A stretch of DNA of 32,660 nt from Microbacterium ginsengisoli (GTDB taxonomy: Bacteria > Actinomycetota > Actinomycetes > Actinomycetales > Microbacteriaceae): NCBI RefSeq assembly GCF_000956535.1, contig NZ_JYIY01000056.1:1-32660 (forward strand). The letters run 5' to 3'. Of this stretch, positions 17,849-26,100 are shown piece by piece. Numbering within the stretch: position 1 is the first letter of the stretch; each line of letters begins with the position of its first letter. The position numbers and the translations under genes were made by a program. Under the pieces are notes generated by a model. That model searched no databases and was not told where the DNA came from. It saw only the letters and a list, made by a program, of their open reading frames with translations.

Positions 17849-18592
17849 GTGACCGACCCGCTCACCGACGAACCTTCCCCCGTGAGCACACGTCGCGCGA
17901 CCCGCCACCAATGGGGCTTGCGCGTGCTCGGCGTCTCGCTGTCGGCGCTGGCGCTCGCGATCCTCATCTCGGCCACCGCGCTCAGCGCCGCTGACCTTGC
18001 GACCGGCACTCTCATCGCCGACGTCGCGGTGCTCGCCGCGATGGCGACGGGAGTGGTCGTCGCCTTCGTCTACGGGGCGCCCCGGGGCATCCTTCGATTC
18101 CGTTCGCGAGACCTGCTCTACGGCGTCGTCATCGGACTCGCCCTGCGCCTCGCGCAGGGCCTTGTCGCCCAGGCGGCACAAGGAGGAGCGGCCGCCTGGC
18201 CCACCGCCACCCTCGATCTGCAGTGGGTCGTGTTCGGCGCCCTCGTGCCGGTCGTCGTCTCACCCCTTCTCGAGGAGCTCTGCTTCCGAGGGGTGCTGCT
18301 GCTCTCCGCCGACACCGTGTTCCGACGCCTCACGGGCAGCCGTGTGCTCGCGGGCATCGCGGCGACCCTCGTGAGCAGTGCGCTGTTCGTTCTCGCGCAC
18401 GGGCTGACGTCGACGCTCGACGTCAGCGCCATCGTCTCGCTGGGCGCCGTGGCGCTCGTCACCAGCACGATCGTTCTCGTGCAGCGACGACTGTGGACCG
18501 CCATCGTCGTTCACGCAGTGTTCAACGTCACATTCGTCATCTTGCAGCTCGCAGGGTCCCTCGGCACCGCGGGGGCACCGGCGTTGTCGTGA
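17849..18592 (+). CDS. CPBP-family intramembrane metalloprotease
   Basis: The predicted 247-residue membrane protein has about 6-8 hydrophobic segments and the three CPBP (CAAX protease/bacteriocin-processing) motifs. These are EELCFRG (E142, E143, R147), FVLAHG with H184, and HAVFN with H222 and N226. Such proteins cleave substrates in the membrane; the substrate here is unknown. I choose the GTG at 17849 (VTDPLTDEPSPV), because the frame further upstream overlaps the divergent kinase gene. A GTG at 17882 is possible, and no strong ribosome site helps decide. The gene ends about 30 bp before the DUF4012 gene, so the two may be co-transcribed. Confidence 0.85.
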   Translation: MTDPLTDEPSPVSTRRATRHQWGLRVLGVSLSALALAILISATALSAADLATGTLIADVAVLAAMATGVVVAFVYGAPRGILRFRSRDLLYGVVIGLALRLAQGLVAQAAQGGAAAWPTATLDLQWVVFGALVPVVVSPLLEELCFRGVLLLSADTVFRRLTGSRVLAGIAATLVSSALFVLAHGLTSTLDVSAIVSLGAVALVTSTIVLVQRRLWTAIVVHAVFNVTFVILQLAGSLGTAGAPALS

Positions 18593-18622
18593 CAGCGGAT
18601 GCCTCCCGCTTAGGGTGATCGC

Positions 18623-20425
18623 ATGACCGCCGCCCGTGCACGCCGCCGCTCTCGCCACGCGCGCCGCTGGGCGATCTACGCCTGCTGGGGCGTGCTCGCC
18701 GTCGCCGTCGCCGTCGGAGCATGGGTCGGCGTGCGCGGAGCACTGGCCGCGCAGCATCTGCTCGAGGCGAAGTCACTCGCGAGCACCGTGCAGTCGAGCA
18801 TCTCGAAAGACCCTGCCGGAGCACGTGCAGCTCTGTCGCAGCTCGAGGCCGACGCCAGCGAGGCCCGCGCCCTCACCAGCGACCCGATCTGGTCGGCGGC
18901 GTCGCACCTGCCCTGGATCGGCCCCCAATTGCACGCCGTCTCCACGCTCGCGACCGCACTGCATGCGACGTCGACCGACGTGATCGAGCCGCTCGTGTCG
19001 GCGACCGACAATCTCAATCTCTCGCTGTTCACCCCGAAGGACGGCGCCATCGACCTGACGCCCGTCGCGGCGCTCGCGCAGCCGTCTGCCGGCGCGGCGA
19101 CCGCCGCGGCCCAGGCGAGCGCGGAGGTCAACAGCCTCGACCGTTCGGCACTCCTGCCCGCTCTGCGCGCACCCGTGACCGAGGCATCCGATCTGCTCAG
19201 CACTGTCGCCGAGGGCACCGACGCCCTGCGACGCACGACCGCGCTGTTGCCGGCGATGCTCGGAGCGGACGGCCCGCGCAACTATCTGCTGATGTTCCAG
19301 AATCCGGCCGAGCTGCGCACGCTCGGCGGCATCGCGGGCGCACTCGCCCTGGTGCACACCGATCACGGCAAGATCACGTTCACCGTCGAGGACATCCAGA
19401 AGGTACTGCCGAACACCGGTGAGCCCGTGACGACACTCGATGCCGCCACGCTGGCGCTCTTCAGCGAGAAGCCGGCGACCTACTACCAGAACGTCACCTC
19501 GGTGCCCGACTTCGCGACGGCCGCGCAGCTGCTGCAGGACTTCTGGAAGCGCACCCAGAGCACACCGATCGACGGCGTGATCAGCGCAGACCCGGTGGCG
19601 CTCAGCTATCTGCTGAACGCGACCGGCCCGCTCTCGCTGCGCACCGGGGACACCCTGAGCGCCGACAACGCCGTGCAGCTGCTGCTCAACGAGGTCTACC
19701 TGCGGTACGGCGCCGACACCCCCGCGAAGGCGAACGCGCAGCAGAACGCGTTCTTCGCGGTCGCGGCCACCGCTGTGTTCGACGCCCTCTCGTCGGGAAA
19801 GGGCGACCCCGCGAAGCTGATCGACGCGCTCGGACGGGCGGGCTCGGAGCGACGCCTGCTGATCGCGAGCAACCATCCGACTGAACAGGCCGTACTCGAC
19901 GGCACCCTGCTGCAGGGCACGCTGCCCGAGGCATCCGTCGACCAGACCCCGGTCGCGATGTATCTCATGGACACGGTCGGATCGAAAATCGACTACTACC
20001 TGCAGGTCGGTGCGGATGTCTCGTGGTGCGGCGCACCTGCGGTGAACACCCCTGGGACGGCGTCACTCAACGTCACACTCACGAGCACCGTGCCCGCCGA
20101 CGGGGCGACCGCTCTCCCCTGGTACATCACCGGCGGCGGGGCCTTCGGAACAGCCCCCGGCATCGTCGGTGTCGCGGTGACGGTCTATCTACCATCCGGC
20201 ATGCAACTCGCGCAATCTGCATCGACAAGCACCGGGGCACCGATCACAGTGTTCAGCGACCGGGGCCGAACGGTGCTGAGGTGGAACGAAAACCTTGCGC
20301 CGCAAGGGAAGTCGGCGGTCTCGATCCGGCTCGCCACCGACCACGCGAGCGCTCCGCTTTCGCTGGTGACGACTCCGACTATTTACCCAATCGAAACATC
20401 TGGGCTGGGAAATACCTGCGGTTAG
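18623..20425 (+). CDS. DUF4012 domain envelope protein
   Basis: This 600-residue protein has a basic N-terminus, one transmembrane helix at about 17-40 (WAIYACWGVLAVAVAVGAWV), and a long extracytoplasmic part. The DUF4012 core contains LLPAMLGADGPRNYLLMFQN, PAELRTLGGIAGALALVHTD, PIDGVISADPVALSYLLNAT and LLNEVYLRYGAD, which are typical of the family. The N-terminal WIGPQLHAVSTLATAL region is also common in it. DUF4012 proteins are frequent next to actinobacterial exopolysaccharide genes, but no activity is established as far as I know. A role in polymer attachment or export is inference. The ATG at 18623 has AGGGTGA upstream. Start, length and codon use look ordinary. Confidence 0.85.
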   Translation: MTAARARRRSRHARRWAIYACWGVLAVAVAVGAWVGVRGALAAQHLLEAKSLASTVQSSISKDPAGARAALSQLEADASEARALTSDPIWSAASHLPWIGPQLHAVSTLATALHATSTDVIEPLVSATDNLNLSLFTPKDGAIDLTPVAALAQPSAGAATAAAQASAEVNSLDRSALLPALRAPVTEASDLLSTVAEGTDALRRTTALLPAMLGADGPRNYLLMFQNPAELRTLGGIAGALALVHTDHGKITFTVEDIQKVLPNTGEPVTTLDAATLALFSEKPATYYQNVTSVPDFATAAQLLQDFWKRTQSTPIDGVISADPVALSYLLNATGPLSLRTGDTLSADNAVQLLLNEVYLRYGADTPAKANAQQNAFFAVAATAVFDALSSGKGDPAKLIDALGRAGSERRLLIASNHPTEQAVLDGTLLQGTLPEASVDQTPVAMYLMDTVGSKIDYYLQVGADVSWCGAPAVNTPGTASLNVTLTSTVPADGATALPWYITGGGAFGTAPGIVGVAVTVYLPSGMQLAQSASTSTGAPITVFSDRGRTVLRWNENLAPQGKSAVSIRLATDHASAPLSLVTTPTIYPIETSGLGNTCG

Positions 20426-20452
20426 CCGCCATACTGGCTGTGCGGTGTCGAT

Positions 20453-20485
20453 GGGGGTCCGCTAGCGGGGGTATCCGTTGGGGGA
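20453..20485. promoter_or_regulatory. Three phased G5 tracts upstream of the LPXTG gene
   Basis: GGGGGT at 20453-20458, GGGGGT at 20467-20472 and GGGGGA at 20480-20485 recur at 14- and 13-bp spacing, about 100-135 bp before the start at 20587. Short G-rich direct repeats of this kind can be response-regulator sites. No regulator or core promoter is identifiable, so this is only a candidate site. Confidence 0.25.
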
Positions 20486-20586
20486 AACATTCATCGGACA
20501 GTTCGGCTGGCGCGGCACCGCAGAGAGCGACCGGTCCCCCCGTCGCAGATCTCCATCCCATCACTGCCACCGAACAGGAACACCAC

Positions 20587-21192
20587 ATGACGCACAAGAT
20601 CAAGCGGGCCCTCGCCATCACGGCGATGGCGCTGATGCTCGCGGTGGGTGGCGCTTTCGTCGCACAGCCCGCCTTCGCTGCGGGTTACTCGGGCACCCCG
20701 AGCGACCCGACTCCGACCCCCGAGACGATTCCGGCCGGTGTGCCGATCCTCGCCCCGGGCGTCGCCCCTACTCTCCCTGGACCTGGCCAGTCGGCCACGT
20801 TCGCGCTCTCGGGTTACAACCCGGGTGAGGTCGTCACCTTCACCCTCACCGGTGAAGGCATCGACGCTGCTTCCCTCGCCACGATCATCAAGTCGGTCGT
20901 CGGCACCGCCTCGGTCACCAAGAAGGCGAACTCGTCTGGCCAGATCCTCCTTACGGTCAACATCCCCGTCGGCGCCAGCGGCTTCTCGCTGGGCGGCGGC
21001 AACCTGCCCGCCGTCACCGGCGGCGGAAGCAGCGGTACGACCACCAACCCCGGCAGCTCGCTCCCGCGCACGGGTGCGGACTCGACCATGCTGCTCACCC
21101 TCTGGGTGGCCGGCGGCGCTCTCGCCCTCGCGGGCGCGTCGATCGTGGTCGGCACGGCGGTTCGCCGCCAGCGCGCAACGGTAGCCAAGTAA
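20587..21192 (+). CDS. LPXTG-anchored, secreted cell-wall protein
   Basis: This 201-residue protein has a classical Sec signal: basic MTHKIKRAL, a hydrophobic core, and an AFA cleavage site near 29-31. A Pro/Thr-rich spacer (about 36-70) precedes a small beta-rich region with ATFALSGYNPGEVVTFTLTG, likely Ig-like. A Gly/Ser/Thr linker leads to the sortase motif LPRTG (159-163), a hydrophobic helix and the basic tail RRQRATVAK. Sortase would link it to peptidoglycan; no sortase gene is in the window. The ATG at 20587 has AGGA 10 bases upstream, and the longer upstream frame lacks a signal peptide. A strong terminator follows 12 bp after the stop. Confidence 0.88.
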   Translation: MTHKIKRALAITAMALMLAVGGAFVAQPAFAAGYSGTPSDPTPTPETIPAGVPILAPGVAPTLPGPGQSATFALSGYNPGEVVTFTLTGEGIDAASLATIIKSVVGTASVTKKANSSGQILLTVNIPVGASGFSLGGGNLPAVTGGGSSGTTTNPGSSLPRTGADSTMLLTLWVAGGALALAGASIVVGTAVRRQRATVAK

Positions 21193-21203
21193 CTCCCCAA
21201 AAG

Positions 21204-21238
21204 CGAAGGGGCCCCGGACACTGTCCGGGGCCCCTTCG
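21204..21238 (+). terminator. Perfect 17-bp hairpin terminator after the LPXTG gene
   Basis: CGAAGGGGCCCCGGACA (21204-21220) pairs exactly with TGTCCGGGGCCCCTTCG (21222-21238) around one central base. It starts 12 bp after the LPXTG stop codon. There is only a weak T-rich run after it (CGTCGTTCTC), as is common for actinobacterial terminators. Because it is symmetric it could also act on minus-strand transcripts ending at 21289. Confidence 0.85.
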
Positions 21239-21288
21239 TCGTTCTCGGCTTTCGAGGACCCCCATCCTCGGCGCCGACCCGGGCCGAC

Positions 21289-21429
21289 TCAGACTGCGTG
21301 AATCGCGTACGCAGCCAGAGCGATGACCCCCAGTGCGAGAAGCACGATGAGCACATACGCACTCCAGTGCACCCCCTGCCGCACCGGCGGACGGCGAGAA
21401 CGTGACCGCGATCGCTTTGATGTGGGCAC
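21289..21429 (-). CDS. Small single-pass membrane protein, 46 residues
   Basis: A GTG-initiated frame encodes a basic, Arg/Ser/Pro-rich N-terminus (VPTSKRSRSRSRRPPVRQGV) followed by HWSAYVLIVLLALGVIALAA and a short YAIHAV tail. This is one positive-inside membrane helix. Codon use is GC-rich at third positions, and the stop lies 51 bp before the bidirectional terminator. No strong ribosome binding site is visible. It follows the GH18-like gene on the same strand by about 120 bp and could be co-transcribed with it. No function can be assigned. Confidence 0.5.
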   Translation of the reverse strand: MPTSKRSRSRSRRPPVRQGVHWSAYVLIVLLALGVIALAAYAIHAV

Positions 21430-21549
21430 GCTCGAAAGCTAGCGGCCCCCAGTTACCGGCCGGTTACGCGGAGGGCACAGAGCACTATGCCGTCGCCCGA
21501 GCCGGGGTTACGACGTGGCTGCGGCGGGTCGGCGGGACGAGGCATCCGT

Positions 21550-23139
21550 CTACTGGCCGAGAACCTGCCACGGCGACCGCTCGTGATCGGTCTGCGACAG
21601 CGACGGATCGTCGCCCTGCGTCCACCACTTCGCGACGTACGGGGTCGAACCCACCTGCACCTTGTCACCGGCGTGATAGGCGACCGACGCCGACCAGGCC
21701 GCGTAGGTTCCGGGGGCGACGCTCGGCAACGCGTACGGCGTGTCGGTCGCCAGCACCGGGCCGACGAGCGTCCAGGCGCTCTCGGTCGCCGCGAGAGTCG
21801 GGTCATCCGGTTGGGGATTGCCCTGCGTCCAGTACTTCGCCACGTAGACGTTGCCGTGCCAGACGACCTTGACACCCACCGAGTAGGACTGGTCGGGCGA
21901 CCAGATCGGGTACGGCGCCGTCGACGGGTCGTCGGAGGTCACCGGCGTCGGCACGCTCGACGCCGCCGGCGATGCGCTCGGCCGCTGCGTGAGCCCCGCC
22001 GACAGCACGGTCGCGAACGACTGCCCGCCCTGGTCGACACCGCTGCAGTCGGCCGAGACCACCTTCGGGTCGGGATAGTTCGGCCCGCAGGTGCGGTCGC
22101 GATTCAACGACCACATCGACATGCGGCCGATCGCCTTCGACACCGCGAACTCACTCAGCTTCTGCGCGTCGGCGATGGTGAAGACCTCGGATGTCACATC
22201 GTTCTGCCCGATCATCGGCGTGGCCCCGATCAGGGCCCATGCACCGCCCTCGGGAAGGGTGATCTTGGCCGCGCTCCACAGCGCTTCGACCTGGTCATGC
22301 GTCGCGCTCAACGCGTCGATCGCGACCTGCCCCATCGTCGCACCGCCGAGGTCGACGTTGTAGTCCATCGTCATCGCGTTCACACCCGAGAGCGTCACGC
22401 CCGCAGCAAGCAGCGTGCGCACCGCCGCCTGACCATCGGAGGTGAGCCCCTGACGACCCACCGGCAGCGTCACCCACACCTCGAGCGGCTGCCCCTTCGC
22501 CGCACGCTCCTTCTGCAGCGCGGCGACCGCCTGCGCCCGCCGTGTGGCGGCGGCCGTATCGGTGAGGGCAGCGCCCTCGATGTCGAGATCGATCGAGCCC
22601 ACCTCGTAGCGGTCGATCACCGCCGCGTACGCCTTCTGCAGCGACGCCTCATCGGCGCACGCCGACGCGAGCTCGGTGTTCTTCTGACCGCCGAACGACA
22701 CCATCGCGTCGCCCCCCTGGGAGCGCAGCTTCGCAAGACGGCGATCGAGGTCGAGAGCGGATGCCGCGGCATCCAATGTGTACGCGGCACCCCACGTGGG
22801 CACGCACTGATCCTTCGCCTGCGCGACGACGAACGCGAGCACGACCTCGCTCTCGGGGGCGCCCATCTCGGTGACGAAGTCCTGCTGCCGGGTTGTGGTC
22901 ACATCGACATACGGGGCGAACCATCCGGTCAACGCGGCGGGCGTCACCTGCGCCTGACGCAACAGATACGGCACACCGAACGCACCGCCCGTGATGACCG
23001 CGGTGACGACGGCGAGCGCGAGCAGCACCCGCCACACGGACAACCGCTTGCCCTCGTGGCGGCTAGGACGGCGGGGGGCGCGCACGGGAGCGGTGGTGGT
23101 GCCGGAACCGCTCGCGTCACCCGTGGGCTCGACGCTCAC
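21550..23139 (-). CDS. Membrane-anchored GH18-like glycosidase with two CBM5/12 modules
   Basis: The N-terminal cytoplasmic tail and a single helix (about 36-55) place the rest outside the cell. The GH18-like barrel begins ALTGWFAPYVDVT and includes GGDAMVSFGGQKN and the active-site strand GSIDLDIEG, which keeps the catalytic Glu (about 188) and the preceding Asp. The first Asp of the usual DGxDxDxE is Gly. YNVDLGG follows. A Ser/Pro/Thr linker leads to two carbohydrate-binding modules: IWSPDQSYSVGVKVVWHGNV...KYWTQG, and AWSASVAYHAGDKVQVGSTP...KWWTQG. The likely ligand is chitin-like or another beta-linked glycan. The start GTG at 23139 overlaps the upstream glycosyltransferase stop as GTGA; a GTG at 23154 is possible. 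Coupling implies it acts on that synthase's product. Confidence 0.85.
   Translation of the reverse strand: MSVEPTGDASGSGTTTAPVRAPRRPSRHEGKRLSVWRVLLALAVVTAVITGGAFGVPYLLRQAQVTPAALTGWFAPYVDVTTTRQQDFVTEMGAPESEVVLAFVVAQAKDQCVPTWGAAYTLDAAASALDLDRRLAKLRSQGGDAMVSFGGQKNTELASACADEASLQKAYAAVIDRYEVGSIDLDIEGAALTDTAAATRRAQAVAALQKERAAKGQPLEVWVTLPVGRQGLTSDGQAAVRTLLAAGVTLSGVNAMTMDYNVDLGGATMGQVAIDALSATHDQVEALWSAAKITLPEGGAWALIGATPMIGQNDVTSEVFTIADAQKLSEFAVSKAIGRMSMWSLNRDRTCGPNYPDPKVVSADCSGVDQGGQSFATVLSAGLTQRPSASPAASSVPTPVTSDDPSTAPYPIWSPDQSYSVGVKVVWHGNVYVAKYWTQGNPQPDDPTLAATESAWTLVGPVLATDTPYALPSVAPGTYAAWSASVAYHAGDKVQVGSTPYVAKWWTQGDDPSLSQTDHERSPWQVLGQ
22759..22774. repeat. 16-bp perfect palindrome GGATGCCGCGGCATCC
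   Basis: A complete palindrome within the GH18-like coding sequence. The identical sequence recurs at 24600-24615 in the next gene, and the half-word GGATGCC is frequent across the window. Confidence 0.6.
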
Positions 23140-26100
23140 TCCGAACCCGGCCACAGGTCACGCTGGCGGGCGCGCTTCGCGCGCGGAACCTGCTGGTCGG
23201 CGGCGTACTGCTGCGCGCGCTCGCGCGGCGGCACCGGAGCCCGACGGTCACCGTGGTAGCCGCGGTACTCGGGCTCGTCGGGCCACAGCGGGGTGCCCGT
23301 GGCCCGTTCGCGGGCGCGCGGCAGGATGCGATCCTGTCCCGGGTTCCAGTCGGCGGGCATCGGCTGTCCGGGCTCGGGCACCGATGGCCACAGCGGGGCG
23401 TTCTGCCACGCCGCGCGCTCGAGGTCGCGCATCTGCGGGCGCGTGTAACCCTGCGGTCCGTTGGCACCCGGGGCGACCTCACGGCGGCGCGGCGGGTAGT
23501 TCTGCGCCGGCGGGGCGGCCGGGTAGCCCGCCGCCGGGTAGCCGGGCGGGTAGGGCGCAGCGCCGGGCGCGGCGGGGTAGCCGGGCTGCGCCGGGTAGCC
23601 GTTCTGCGCCGGGTAGCCGTTCTGCGTCGGGTAGCCGGGCTGCGCGGGATAGCCCGACTGTGCGGGGTAACCCGACTGAGCCGGGTGGCCGTTCTGGGGG
23701 TAACCGGCGGGCGGGTTGCCGCTCGCCGGGGGCTGAGCGGGCTGGCCCGACTGCGCGGCATACCCCTGCGTGGGGTAGCCGCCCTGGGCGGGGCCGGCCT
23801 GCGCCGGGTAGCCGGGCTGCGCCGGGTAGCCCGGCTGCTGCGTGGGGAAGGCGTTCGCGCCGGGCTGGCCCGCACCCGCCGGCGGCATGCCGGGGTAGGC
23901 GGGAGCGGGCGGGTAGGCGCCGGGCACCGACGGCGCGGCCGGAGCGGTGAACTGCTGCGCCGGCGGGTAGGGCTGCCCCTGAGGCGAGCCGGTGGCCGGG
24001 TAGGCGCCGCCCCGGGGGTCGAGTACCCCATGGGGCTGGCCCGACGGCGCACCGTAGTGCGGAGCGAACGACGGTATCGGCGCCCCGGGGGGCACCGGCA
24101 CCGCCTGCGCCCGGATCGGCGCCGCCTGCGGGTGCGACTGAGGGGCATAGACGGGCTGCGCGGGCGGCTGCGGATGGGCGTAAGCGGGCTGGGTGTAGGA
24201 CGGCTGAGCGGGTGCAGCCGGCTGCGCGTAGTTCGGCGGAATCGGCGCCGCGTACGTCGGCTGCGTGGAGCCGGGCTGCGTGGGCTGCGCAAAGCCGGGC
24301 GCCGCGAACGGCTGTGCCCCGGCGCCGCTCGGCGGCGGCACAGGACGCGGCGGTGCGACGGGCATCTGCGGAGCGGACGCCTGCGGCGCCCCGGCACCCG
24401 CCGACGCCGCCGGCCGCTGCACCCACGGCTGCGGCTCCGGTCGCTCGTGCTGCGCGAAGAACGCCCGCTGGTGCTCCGTCACCTCGTGCAGCGCCTGCGC
24501 CTCGCCTTCGGCGTGCGCCGCGGTGGGGTGATACGGCCCCACGACATGCACGTACGGACTCGCCGTCTCGGGCGACGCGGGTGCCGGCTGCGAGGCGACG
24601 GATGCCGCGGCATCCACAATCTCGACCGGCGGCGGCATCGGGTTCTCCCGCTCCGCCGCGGCACGCGCGGCGTTGGAGCGCTCGCGCTGAGCCGCACGCC
24701 ACGCGGCCGCGCGCTCGGCGGGGCTCTCCGAGTGCGACCCGATCGGTGCGACAGGGATCTGCGTCTCGTCGCGCTCGTAATCGTCGGATGCCGCGGCGTG
24801 ACGCGGCGACACGGGAGGAGTGATCCCGGCAGCGAACACGGGCACGGCAGGGGCCTCGGCGTCGACGAGCGCCGGGCGGGGCGCGGCATCCGATCGGTCG
24901 TCCTGCGCGACCGCCTGCAGCAGTTCCTCGACAGCCTCGACCCCGGCGAACTCGGCCGGCACCGTGACCGCGCCGGTCGCATCGGCGGCGAACGCCGGCG
25001 CGGGCACGGCATCCGGCTCGAGGACCGGGGGACGGTCGGAGACCATGCGGCCCTCTGCATCGACCACCGCGAGCTCCGCGTCGATCTCGACCCCGGCGAA
25101 CGGCGTTCCGGATGTCGGCGCGACCACGGGCGGTTCGGCGGCGGGCTCTGCGGCGGGCGCCGCGAGCGGCTCGGTGACGGGCGCCGCAGCCGCGCCGGCC
25201 ACCGGCGCCGCGGGGCGCGCCACGCGCGGCTCGGCGTCGATCACCGGCAGCTCGATCGTCTGCGTCGGCACGTGCTTCTTCTTCACGGGAGGAGTCGCCG
25301 CCGCGGACGCCACCGGCACGGCGACAGGCGTGCGCCGGCGACGGCGCACGCGACCCTTGCGCCCCTCGGCGCCCGGCGGGGCAGGGCCGACCTCGAGCGC
25401 CTCGCGCCAGTCGAACTCCTCGACCGCCGCGGCCTGGCGCACACGCTTCGGCTTCTTCTCGACCCACATCCAGTCGGTCAAGCCGATCCACAGGTCGATG
25501 ATCGAGTTGCGGATGCCGATGTACGCGAGGATCGCCCACGACGCGCACACCGCATTCACGACCGCGAAGGCGAAGTTGCCCCAGTTGTGGTTGACGAACG
25601 CGAGCCAGCCGACGTAGATCGAGAAGAACACGATCGCGTACGGCGCGACGATGTAGAGCAGCGGCGCACCGGTGCGGTCGGCGACCTTCGGGGTGCGGGC
25701 GAACGGGATCTTGCGCCCCGTCACCGCCTGCTCGATCGACTTGATGACGCCCGCGAGGTTCACCGGCAGCAGGATCAGGTTGAAGCCGTAGATGCGCACG
25801 ACATCCATCGCCTTGTACCCGGTGTAGCGCAGGTCGAAGGCCATCGCGATGAAGTACGGGAGCGCGCCCGCCAGCACGAGCGGGCTCACCAGACGGTTGT
25901 CGTACGGGTAGGCCAACAGGAAGACGAGGCCGAAGCTCGCCCACGCGATCGAGGCCATGTAGTTCACCCGGATCGCGAGCTCCATGGCCTTCATCGGATC
26001 GCCGGCCTTGCGGCGCTCCTTCGCGGTGCGCCAGAGCTTCGGCATGATCAGCAGGCCGCCGTTCGCCCACCGACGGCGCTGCACGATGAGCGAACCCCAG

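Noticed and set aside
20814..21362. 182-codon minus-strand frame across the LPXTG gene
   Set aside because: It runs antisense through the LPXTG gene and the terminator; the separate 46-residue frame at 21289-21429 is the better small gene.
21487..23259. 590-codon plus-strand frame opposite the GH18-like gene
   Set aside because: Arg/His-rich antisense shadow; the minus strand carries helix, barrel and binding modules in order.
23514..23920. Repeat array that could be mistaken for CRISPR
   Set aside because: Units are in-frame codon repeats without unique spacers, and no cas genes are present.
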